DNA of 64,000 bases from Actinoplanes teichomyceticus ATCC 31121 (GTDB lineage: Bacteria; Actinomycetota; Actinomycetes; Mycobacteriales; Micromonosporaceae): assembly GCF_003711105.1 (NCBI RefSeq), contig NZ_CP023865.1, positions 62,001-126,000 on the forward strand, given 5' to 3'. A model generated the notes under the pieces. It did no database searches, was not told the DNA's origin, and saw only the letters and a program-made list of their open reading frames with translations. Positions 56,670 through 64,000 of the stretch are shown here, piece after piece (positions within the stretch are counted from its first letter, which is position 1; each line of letters starts with the position of its first letter). The translations under genes and the position numbers were made by a program.

Positions 56670-56690
56670 GTCGTAGGAGCGGAGGTGCCC

Positions 56691-57173
56691 GTGACCTACG
56701 AGGAATTCGCCGACAGCCGGCTCAGCGCGTTGCTGCGCTATGCCGTCATGCTGACCGGCGACCCGAACACCGCTCAGGACCTGGTGCAGGAGACCATGCT
56801 GCGGGTCCAGCTGAACTGGCGGCGGGTGGCACACAGCGACTCACCCGACGGCTACGTGCGCAAGATCCTGACCAACCAGTTCGTCGAGTCCCGCCGTGCC
56901 TCCTGGTGGCGTCGCGTGCTGTTGCGAGCCGACCCGGATCCGGTGGTCGCGGCACCCTCCGACCACGCCGCCGAGAGCGCCGAGCGGGACCGGGTCTGGT
57001 CCCTGCTCGCCAGCCTGCCGCGCCGTCAGCGAGCCGCCCTGGTGCTGCGCTATTACGAGGATCTGCCCGATCAAGAGATCGCCGACATCCTCGGCTGCGC
57101 CGTCGGGACGGTGCGATCGTCCATCTCGAGAGGGCTCGACGCGCTTCGCGCCGAGCTGGTGGAGGCCCGATGA
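56691..57173 (+). CDS. ECF RNA polymerase sigma factor (SigE family)
   Basis: The 160-residue protein has sigma region 2 (FADSRLSALLRYAVMLTGD, DLVQETMLRVQLNWRRV, SPDGYVRKILTNQFVESRR) and region 4 (LPRRQRAALVLRYYEDLPDQEIADILGCAVGTVRSSISRGLDALR), the pattern of the actinobacterial SigE family of small ECF factors. GTG 56691 was chosen because GGAGG stands 5 nt before it. It overlaps the next gene by 4 bp (ATGA). The membrane LCP-fusion protein encoded next is its likely partner. It would start transcription at a few promoters, possibly including the divergent hen1-pnkp operon. Confidence 0.93.
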   Translation: MTYEEFADSRLSALLRYAVMLTGDPNTAQDLVQETMLRVQLNWRRVAHSDSPDGYVRKILTNQFVESRRASWWRRVLLRADPDPVVAAPSDHAAESAERDRVWSLLASLPRRQRAALVLRYYEDLPDQEIADILGCAVGTVRSSISRGLDALRAELVEAR

Positions 57174-58222
57174 GCAGGGTTGAGGAAGAGTTGCGGGCCG
57201 CCTTCGCGCGGCACGAGGCACTCACGCCGGCCGTCGGGCCGGTCCGCGACCGCATCGATTTCGCTTGGGTACGCGTCAGACGCCGACGTGCCAAGCGACG
57301 GGTGATCGGCGCCGCCGCGGCGGTGCTGCTCGCCGGTGCCGCACTGCCGGTCGTGTCCGCCTCCTGGCGGCACGGGGGACAACCGGAGGTGTCGGACGCG
57401 GCGGTGCTGTCGGGCCAGAGCGCGGCGGCTGCCCCGGTCACCGGCCCGGTGGACGTGCTGCTGATCGGCAGTGACCGGCGGGTCGGCTCGGCGACCGCGC
57501 TGGCCGACACGGTCATGCTCCTGCACGTGCCGGCCGACCGCGGCGCCGCGTGGATGGTGAGCTTCCCGCGGGACGGGCTGGTCACCATTCCCGGCCGCGG
57601 GACCATCAGGCTGAACGCCTCGCTCGCGCTGGGCGGTCCCGATCTGGTCGCGAAGACGGTGACCACGCTGACCGGGGTGAAGCCGGACGCCACCGTGACA
57701 GTCGACTTCACCGCCCTGCGCGCGGTGACCGAGGCGGTCGGTGGCGTGCGGATGTGTCTCGAACAGGCGATTCCCGCCGGCTTCGGTCGCCGGGGTTTCG
57801 CCGCGGGATGCCAGCCGATCGACGGCGACGACGTGACGGCGTTGCTGCGGGCACGGTATGGATTGGAGAGGGGCGCCTACGACCGGGATCGGATCAACCA
57901 GCAGTTCCTCCGGGCCCTGGCCGACAGGGTGACGGCGGGTGGCGCGGTGCCGGACGCCTCCACGATGCAACGGCTGCTGGCTCAGGCGAAAGACGGCATC
58001 CGGGTGGATGGCGACATGACCAGGCTGCTGCAGGTGGTGGAGGCGCTGGGCTCGCCCCGGCTGGCCGGCATCAGCGAGCAGACCTTCCACAGCCAGGTGA
58101 CGGATGACCACTGGCAGGGTGAGCGGATCTACCCCACCGTGGGCAAGGAGCTCTACCAGGCCATCCGCGACGACAAGTTGGCCGCTTGGGCCGCGGCCAA
58201 CCCGGACTACGTCTCCCGCTGA
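57170..58222 (+). CDS. Membrane LCP-domain protein with anti-sigma-like N-terminus
   Basis: The 350-residue protein has a cytoplasmic part (1-44; EEELRAAFARHEALTPAVGP, the layout seen at the start of many anti-sigma-like membrane proteins), one membrane helix (about 46-64) and a complete extracellular LytR-CpsA-Psr domain: DVLLIGSDRR (95-104), FPRDGLVTIPGRG (132-144), LNASLALGGPDLVAKTV and YDRDRINQQFLRAL (238-251). LCP enzymes attach glycopolymers to peptidoglycan. The anti-sigma role of the N-terminus is inferred from position and ATGA overlap with the sigma gene, not from a clear zinc or helical motif. Confidence 0.85.
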   Translation: MSRVEEELRAAFARHEALTPAVGPVRDRIDFAWVRVRRRRAKRRVIGAAAAVLLAGAALPVVSASWRHGGQPEVSDAAVLSGQSAAAAPVTGPVDVLLIGSDRRVGSATALADTVMLLHVPADRGAAWMVSFPRDGLVTIPGRGTIRLNASLALGGPDLVAKTVTTLTGVKPDATVTVDFTALRAVTEAVGGVRMCLEQAIPAGFGRRGFAAGCQPIDGDDVTALLRARYGLERGAYDRDRINQQFLRALADRVTAGGAVPDASTMQRLLAQAKDGIRVDGDMTRLLQVVEALGSPRLAGISEQTFHSQVTDDHWQGERIYPTVGKELYQAIRDDKLAAWAAANPDYVSR

Positions 58223-58297
58223 GGGCTCCGCCTCCGGAGGCGCTCGCGCCAACTGTCGCTTGCGCCTGGCGCTGCCCGCGCCCGGCCGGACCGATTA

Positions 58298-59332
58298 GGC
58301 CGCGTTTCGTAAGTGCGGGCGAGGTGTGACGTGTCCCGGCGTGGCGGTTGTCGATACGAAGTGAGGTCTCCGGTAAACGGGTTAGCGACCAAGCAAACCT
58401 GAACCACCGGAGACCTCGTGCCCAGGGTAGCGGCAGCGAGGCGACACGATCTCACCGACGTTCAGTGGGCGGTGCTGGAACCTGCGCTGCCTGCGGAGCC
58501 ACGGCGAGGCCGTCCGCCGCGATGGACGAAACGGCAGATCATCGATGGGATCCGGTGGCGGGTCCGGGCGGGAACACCGTGGCGGGACGTGCCCGAGGTG
58601 TACGCACCCTGGCAGACGTTGTATCGCTGGTTCCGGCGCTGGCAGCGCGACGGGACGTGGGCGAAGATCCTGGCCCGGCTCCAGACCCGGGCCGACGCCG
58701 CCGGTGACATCGAGTGGGCGGTGAGCGTCGATTCCACGATCAGCCGTGCCCATCAGCATGCCGCGGGTGCCCGTCGTGATGGTGACCTGCAGAAGGAACC
58801 GCCGGGTGGGGTGTTCGCCGAACCCGGCGATCATGCTCTGGGCAGGTCCCGGGGCGGGTTCACCACCAAGACCCATCTGGCCTGTGAGCAGGGTCGTAAG
58901 ACGCTGTCGACGGTGATCACCGCTGGTCAGCGGGGTGACAGTCCGCAGTTCATCAAGGTCCTGGAACGCATCAAGGTCTATCGGGTCGGTGGTGGCCGGC
59001 CCCGTACCCGGCCGGATCTGGTCCTGGCGGACAAGGCGTACACCAGCCGGGGCAATCGCGGGTACGCCCGCCGCCGCAGGATCAGGGTGTGCATCCCGAG
59101 CAAGGCCGACCAGGACGCCTACCGCAAGGCCAAAGGCTCCAAGGGCGGGCGTCCTCCGGCGTTCGACCCGGTCGTGTACCGGCAGCGTCACGCCGTGGAA
59201 TGCGGCATCAACCAGCTCAAACAGAACCGGGCGATGGCCACCCGGTACGACAAGCTTGCCGTCCGCTTCGAAGCCACCGTCACCATCGCCGTCATCAACC
59301 AATGGCTCTGATGACCTTTACGAAACGCGGCC
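58298..59332 (+). mobile_element. IS5-family insertion sequence, intact
   Basis: A 1035-bp element bounded by perfect 15-bp inverted repeats GGCCGCGTTTCGTAA (58298-58312; inverse at 59318-59332) and flanked by TA on both sides (58296-58297, 59333-59334), the target duplication of the IS427-type IS5 group. It carries one transposase gene. The element sits in the non-coding gap behind the LCP gene, so no gene is broken. Confidence 0.92.
58418..59311 (+). CDS. IS5-family DDE transposase
   Basis: The 297-residue protein has an N-terminal DNA-binding domain ([15 protein letters not shown], then [19 protein letters not shown]) and the DDE catalytic core: [11 protein letters not shown] (first Asp), [12 protein letters not shown] (second Asp) and [24 protein letters not shown] (Glu in the C-terminal signature). 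It is intact, without frameshift, so it may still be active. A GTG start at 58418 follows GGAGA. Confidence 0.95.
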   Translation: MPRVAAARRHDLTDVQWAVLEPALPAEPRRGRPPRWTKRQIIDGIRWRVRAGTPWRDVPEVYAPWQTLYRWFRRWQRDGTWAKILARLQTRADAAGDIEWAVSVDSTISRAHQHAAGARRDGDLQKEPPGGVFAEPGDHALGRSRGGFTTKTHLACEQGRKTLSTVITAGQRGDSPQFIKVLERIKVYRVGGGRPRTRPDLVLADKAYTSRGNRGYARRRRIRVCIPSKADQDAYRKAKGSKGGRPPAFDPVVYRQRHAVECGINQLKQNRAMATRYDKLAVRFEATVTIAVINQWL

Positions 59333-59369
59333 TAGTGCTTGCGCCCGGTGCGGCTTGCCGATCGTGGAG

Positions 59370-59507
59370 GCTTGCGTCCGGTGGTTGCTCGCCTCCGGGT
59401 GGTGGAGGCGGGTGGTGCAGGCTTGCGTCCGGTGGTTGCTCGCCTTCGGGTGGTGGAGGCGGGTGGTGCAGGCCTGCGTCCGGTGGCTGCTCGCCTTCGG
59501 TGGAGGT
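59370..59507. repeat. 51-bp tandem repeat, 2.7 copies
   Basis: Units at 59370 and 59421 (51-bp step) are near-identical; a third is truncated from 59472. It lies just right of the IS. The gap 59336-59902 holds otherwise only short GC-rich motifs and a run of CGGCGTGCG-type repeats near 59780-59880; no gene is supported. Confidence 0.88.
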
Positions 59508-59902
59508 TTGTGTCCGTTGGTGCCTGCCGTCGGTGTGGCTTGCGTCAATGGCGCTGGTGGGGTCTGCGCCCGGCGGCGCTGTGTCCGCCGGGCGCAGCGA
59601 ATGGCCCGGGCCGCCTCCGCGCAGTGAATGGTGCCGTAATGCGCGCAGCCGTGACCGACGGCCGCGGCCTGCGGTCGTGGCGGCAGGGCGTGGTCGGTGG
59701 TGTCCATATGCTGTGTTGGCCGGGCATGGCCAGCCATGTTGTGGACTGTCGCGCGCGGCGGTTGCAGCCGGCCGCGTTCGGCGGCGTGCGCCCGGATCGA
59801 CGGCGTGCCCGGATCTGGGCGTGCGCGGATCAGCGGCGTGCGCGGATCAGCGGCGTGCGCCTCGATCAGCGGCGTGCGGTCAGATAGCGGGGCGTGTCCC
59901 GA

Positions 59903-60088
59903 TCAGCGGTATTCGTCGTCGAACTCGACGACACGACGCTGTTCGTCGGCGTCCCACTCGTTGGCCTCGGTGAACGCGGGTGTGTCGTCAGGCTCGTCCT
60001 CCTGCCACGTCGGTACCGCGTTCAGCCGCTGCTCGGCGGCGTCCACCTCGGGTGTCTCCAGGGCGGCTTCCTCAATCAGACGCATCAT
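59903..60088 (-). CDS. Small acidic hypothetical protein (61 aa)
   Basis: The product begins MMRLIEEAALETPEVDAAEQ and ends with a strongly acidic segment (WQEDEPDDTPAFTEANEWDADEQ). It is soluble, with no membrane span and no family recognised. GAAGGGAG precedes ATG 60088, which rejects a longer start at 60193. The acidic tail could mimic nucleic acid, but this is speculation. Confidence 0.65.
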   Translation of the reverse strand: MMRLIEEAALETPEVDAAEQRLNAVPTWQEDEPDDTPAFTEANEWDADEQRRVVEFDDEYR

Positions 60089-60305
60089 CTCGGCTCCCTT
60101 CTCGTGTCGCCGGTTCCTGTCCATGGTGCGCGTCCGGGGATCCGAATGCCCCCCAAACCGACACGATCCCCCTTTTCGCGTGTCGCTAAGCATGCGTCCG
60201 CCCCCGAATGGCGTAAGTCGGGTAACGGCGCGGCGGATGTCGGGATCCAGGCGGCCGGGTGAGACCTGCGAACCACCGGGTTACCCGGCACTGCCGAGCC
60301 GGAGT

Positions 60306-60450
60306 GTCCGGTTGTTCGGTGCGGCGGTTGGGGGTGTGCCGGTTGTTTCGGTGCGGCGGTTGGGGGTGTGCCGGTTGTTTCGGTGCGGCGGTTCGGGGTG
60401 TGCCAGCTGTTTCGGTCCGGCGGTTCGGGGTGTGTGCCGGCTGCTCCGGT
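60306..60450. repeat. 32-bp tandem repeat, four-plus copies
   Basis: Units with core TGCGGCGGTTGGGGGTGTGC start at 60320, 60352, 60384 and 60416, and a partial one precedes them. The unit is unrelated to the 32-bp array at 51231. Confidence 0.88.
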
Positions 60451-60664
60451 GTGCCTCGCCCGGAGTCCGCCGATCGTCTCCGGTGCGGGAACCGATCGCC
60501 GGGAGCACGGCGACGCCCAGCGCCCGAGAGCGAAGCCCCAGCCACCCGTACGACAGCGGGCCGAAGGTCCGGGGTTCGTAGGTCGAACGGGCGTAACCGG
60601 GATCACACAGCACGAAGGAGGCGCCGTCGGGCCCGGTCCCCGGGGTGCCGGGAGGCCGTGGCAA
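60450..60664 (-). pseudogene. Possible gene remnant
   Basis: Minus-strand frame with good codon bias over about 65 residues (GASFVLCDPGYARSTYEPRT and SYGWLGLRSRALGVAVLPAI) that then runs into the 32-bp repeats. There is no start with a ribosome-binding site and no family match; it looks like a decayed or truncated gene. The rest of 60665-61043 shows only the fbaA upstream region. Confidence 0.3.
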
Positions 60665-61043
60665 AGCCGGTGATTCCGCACCGATGCCGGACCAAGCAGA
60701 CCGCCCGGAGGACCCGGCGACCAGGCATGAAGACCTTTCGTGGCACGGCCGCCGGACCTACCGGCTGCGGCAACATCGGCCTGTTCAGGCCGGGTGAAAG
60801 GCGTCGGCGAGGGCGGCGTCACGACGGAGTGCGAGCGCTCTCGTGGCCTCGACCGTGTCGATCTGTCCCACAACAGGCGGAGATGACCGGTAGCTATTTA
60901 TCCCTTTCACGGCATCTGCGAGATTCCGGTTGCGAGTTTCGGGGTGATTTCCGCTACGCACCGCAACTGCGGAATACTGCCTGCTGGAGGACAGCGCGGT
61001 CCTGCCCTCTGCTGCCCGTATGTAAAGAGCAAGGAGCGCACCG

Positions 61044-62069
<1,026 letters not shown>

Positions 62070-62111
62070 GTAGTCCGGCGGGAGAACCAGTCTCTCGACG
62101 TAAGCAGGCAT

Positions 62112-62145
62112 AGCGGCCGGTCCCCGTAGGCGGGGACCGGCCGCT
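62112..62145 (+). terminator. Terminator of fbaA
   Basis: Perfect 15-bp stem (62112-62126 with 62131-62145), 4-nt loop, followed by CTCGTCTT. Confidence 0.93.
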
Positions 62146-62211
62146 CTCGTCTTGCAGGCGTACGCGGGGGAATGGGTACGATCGTGCGGTCTTGATCAAG
62201 GGACGGTGATC

Positions 62212-62727
62212 GTGCTCGCTATCGAGGGCTGGAAACCCGAGTGGCATCACGATGCCGAGGCCCTCGCCGCCACGCACCGGCACATGTTCGTGCGGCTCAT
62301 CGGGCGGAGACTGCGATCGAGCTGGCTGCTCTGGGATGTCGCGCAGCGGGGCTGGTTCGCCGACGGGCCGGTCATCCTCGACTTCGGGACGAGCCGGGTG
62401 GAAATCAGCCACCGCAAGTTCGACGAGTGCGCGATCACCTGGGATCAGATCGACATGTCCGTTCCGATCGACATGTATGAGCACTTCGACTGGCGTGCCG
62501 ACCCGCACGCCGCGCTGCGCAGGGCGCGTGGCTGCCGGCTCCGCGCGGTCAACATCATCGAACGGACCACTTCCGCGGACTGGCGGCCACGGGTGCTGCA
62601 CGCGGTCGAGTTCCTGTTCGACGAGGCCCGTCTCGCCGTCTACAACGCGATGGACGAGAACGGGCTCACCGACGTACCGGAAGGGGATCTTCCCGCGGCG
62701 CACTGGCGCCGCGTCCACATCGCCTGA
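62212..62727 (+). CDS. Conserved hypothetical protein (171 aa)
   Basis: The soluble protein contains LIGRRLRSSWLLWDVAQRGWFADGPVILDFGTSRVEISHRKFDECAITWDQI (alpha/beta segment) and RVLHAVEFLFDEARLAVYNAMDENGL. No catalytic motif is recognised; similar proteins are known to me only as 'hypothetical' in actinobacteria. GTG 62212 follows AAGGGA with 8-nt spacing; GTG 62206 is the alternative. A TACGAT hexamer at 62177-62182 may be its -10. Confidence 0.75.
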   Translation: MLAIEGWKPEWHHDAEALAATHRHMFVRLIGRRLRSSWLLWDVAQRGWFADGPVILDFGTSRVEISHRKFDECAITWDQIDMSVPIDMYEHFDWRADPHAALRRARGCRLRAVNIIERTTSADWRPRVLHAVEFLFDEARLAVYNAMDENGLTDVPEGDLPAAHWRRVHIA

Positions 62728-62929
62728 ACCGCCCGCGCGGCGCGGAAGCCGGCGGCTTCCGGGAGCCGGCGCACTGAATCGTCAGCAATCCCGGCAGCCC
62801 GGCATCGGCAGCGCGGCATCGGCGTCGGCCGCGTGGCACCGGCAGCCCGGCACCGGCATCGGCAGTCCGGCACCGGCAGCCCAGCGTCGGCCGCGTGGCA
62901 CCGGCAGCGCGGCATCGGCAGCCCGGCAC

Positions 62930-62996
62930 TGGCACCGGATGGCCGGCACCGGATGGCCGGCACCGGATGGCCGGCACCGGATGGCCGGCAGCTTCC
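62930..62996. repeat. 14-bp tandem repeat in a GC-rich gap
   Basis: GGCCGGCACCGGAT recurs at 62941, 62955 and 62969 with partial copies; looser CGGCAxCGGCAG-type motifs fill 62790-62930. No gene lies in 62728-63017. Confidence 0.8.
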
Positions 62997-63017
62997 CGTG
63001 GCCGGCGCGCCGGACCG

Positions 63018-63236
63018 TCAGCAGCTTCCGGCGCCGCCGCTGTCGCAACCGCCCGCCGACCCGGCGGCGCCCGCACCGCCCATGGCGTGCAGAGCGCCGA
63101 GCCCTTCGTAGCCGGTCGAGGCCGGCGCACGGTACGTCTGGTGGTCGGCCACCCTGCTGTTGCCCCGCCGGACCACCCGGATCACTCCGGCCAAGCCCAG
63201 TGGCAGGCCCACGGCGATCAGAAGAACCGTCAACAT
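63018..63236 (-). CDS. Small membrane protein with Gly/Cys tail (72 aa)
   Basis: One membrane helix (MLTVLLIAVGLPLGLAGVIRVV), a short polar part and a Gly/Ala-rich tail ending CDSGGAGSC. A GGGGGA site precedes ATG 63236. The stop of the upstream His-rich gene is 15 bp away, so the two are co-transcribed. Cys-ending Gly-rich tails occur in TIGR04222-type membrane proteins; this is a resemblance only. Confidence 0.6.
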   Translation of the reverse strand: MLTVLLIAVGLPLGLAGVIRVVRRGNSRVADHQTYRAPASTGYEGLGALHAMGGAGAAGSAGGCDSGGAGSC

Positions 63237-63251
63237 GTGTGTCCCCCGCTG

Positions 63252-63632
63252 TCAGTAGCTGCCGCTGCCGCTGTCACCGCCGCCGAACGAACCGCCGCTG
63301 TCGCCCCACGAGGAGGACGACCCGCTGTCCGACCAGGACGACCCGCTGTCGTGGTGCCCGGAGCCGTGGTGACCCCCGTGGTGCCCGGAGTCGTGGTGAC
63401 CGCTGTCGTGATGGCCATGGTAGTGGCCGTGTGAGTGGCCGTGGTGGTGGCTTTCGGCGCTGCCCGACGGGCTGTCGTCCACCGGGATGTAGCTCAACGC
63501 GGAGTCCAGCGACGCCGCCGTGCCGGTGCTGACCGGCCCGGCCGGATGCCGCCGCTGGGCCCGCCGTCCGGTCAGCACCGTGACGAGCGCCAGGATCGCG
63601 ATGCCCGCGAGGGCGAGGAGCAGGATCGTCAT
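63252..63632 (-). CDS. Membrane protein with His/Ser-rich tail (126 aa)
   Basis: An N-terminal membrane helix (MTILLLALAGIAILALVTVL), then a short linker and a tail of His-Gly/His-His-Asp-Ser repeats (HGHSHGHYHGHHDSGHH) and GSSSSWGDSGGSFGGG repeats. His clusters suggest metal binding (Zn, Ni, Cu); Ser/Gly repeats resemble the tails of TPM-domain proteins, but no TPM domain is present. First gene of a two-gene unit with the Cys-tail protein. Confidence 0.65.
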   Translation of the reverse strand: MTILLLALAGIAILALVTVLTGRRAQRRHPAGPVSTGTAASLDSALSYIPVDDSPSGSAESHHHGHSHGHYHGHHDSGHHDSGHHGGHHGSGHHDSGSSWSDSGSSSSWGDSGGSFGGGDSGSGSY

Positions 63633-63675
63633 GACCGCAGTGTGCGCCCCGCTGCCAACCCCGCCTGACCTGCGC

Positions 63676-64000
63676 TCATCCGGACAGCGCCGCCATCGCC
63701 TCGTCGAGCGAGTCGGTGACCACTATCAACCCGGACTGGTCGCCGTGCGGGGAGCGGGCCAGCAGCGTTCCGAGCAGATCCACCACCGGCAGCTTGGTCC
63801 AGTGCTCGACGCCGAGGAAGACGAACGCCCCGGACGGCCCGTCGGTGCGGTAGAACGTCTTCGTCGCGGCCTGGAAGATCTCCTGGACCGTGCCGGCCCA
63901 GCCGGGCGCGAAGACGATCCCGCCCCGGGACAGGCGCAGGATCGAGTCCTCCCGGACGGCGTTCGAGAAGTACTTGCCGATCTGCCCGGCGAACAGGTTG
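63676..64000 (-). CDS. LOG-family (Rossmann-fold, TIGR00730-like) protein, C-terminal part
   Basis: The frame is open to the window edge, so the N-terminus is missing. The 107 visible residues hold IVFAPGWAGTVQEIFQAATKTFY, the PGG-x-GT-x-x-E type motif of LOG/lysine-decarboxylase-like proteins (here PGWAGTVQE), and FVFLGVEHWTKLPVVDLL. LOG enzymes release cytokinin-type bases from nucleotides, and related bacterial proteins cleave nucleotide monophosphates. The stop at 63676 lies 43 bp from the start of the His-tail operon on the same strand. Confidence 0.85.
   Translation of the reverse strand, partial: NLFAGQIGKYFSNAVREDSILRLSRGGIVFAPGWAGTVQEIFQAATKTFYRTDGPSGAFVFLGVEHWTKLPVVDLLGTLLARSPHGDQSGLIVVTDSLDEAMAALSG

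Noticed and set aside
60085..60873. 262-residue minus-strand frame before fbaA
   Set aside because: Mostly repeat translation (PPTAAPKQPAHPQ-type) without codon bias beyond the 65-residue fragment, which is in another frame.

Overview
The window reads as chromosomal DNA from a very high-GC actinomycete, most likely Micromonosporaceae (Actinoplanes-like). The evidence is third-position GC bias in every convincing gene, frequent GTG starts, ATGA/GTGA overlaps between operon genes, HspR-type HAIR operators on dnaK and clpB, an actinobacterial LexA box, and a Pnkp-Hen1 RNA-repair cassette. No phage, plasmid or CRISPR locus is visible. The only intact mobile element is one IS5-like insertion.

Layout. 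1-10 kb: tail of an Fe-S oxidoreductase, a GPP34 protein, two overlapping CNNM/CBS membrane proteins, a secreted LamG-like protein, a PadR regulator with a membrane protein, tRNA-Gly(CCC), a PNPOx-family protein under a perfect LexA box, dcd, a YcxB-like and a YciI-like protein. 10-20 kb: phosphoribosyltransferase, SpoIIE-type phosphatase, a FadE5-like acyl-CoA dehydrogenase, SixA phosphatase, hemolysin III, the 5-oxoprolinase operon pxpBCA, and an NHL/thioredoxin protein. 20-34 kb: a giant Pro-rich LppU-like membrane protein, a branched-chain/pyruvate-type 2-oxoacid dehydrogenase operon (E1alpha-E1beta-E2, minus strand), an acidic-repeat membrane protein, and a pair of overlapping dynamin-like GTPase genes. 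34-45 kb: the heat-shock block dnaK-grpE-dnaJ-hspR, a KhtT/KhtU K+/H+ antiporter pair, an MFS exporter, and clpB. 45-52 kb: two membrane proteins with long Pro/Gly/Ala-rich tails, an ArsR regulator, a class II aldolase, DedA. 52-58 kb: pnkp-hen1 (minus), divergent from an ECF sigma factor and a membrane protein that joins an anti-sigma-like N-terminus to an LCP domain. 58-64 kb: the IS element, repeats, class II fructose-bisphosphate aldolase, small proteins, and the end of a LOG-family gene.

How the genes work together. HspR, encoded last in the dnaK operon, should repress both dnaK and clpB through the two HAIR sites seen here. KhtT should gate KhtU. PxpABC together open 5-oxoproline. Pnkp and Hen1 together heal, methylate and seal cut RNA. 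The sigma factor and the LCP-fusion protein look like a signalling pair sharing a palindromic promoter region with the RNA-repair operon.

Two features run through the whole window. First, at least eleven genes have a TANNNT hexamer exactly 6 or 7 nt before the start codon with no Shine-Dalgarno, which is the signature of leaderless transcripts. Second, many intergenic gaps carry a private tandem minisatellite (units of 14, 17, 20/23, 21, 32, 33, 51 or 53 bp), each family unrelated to the next.
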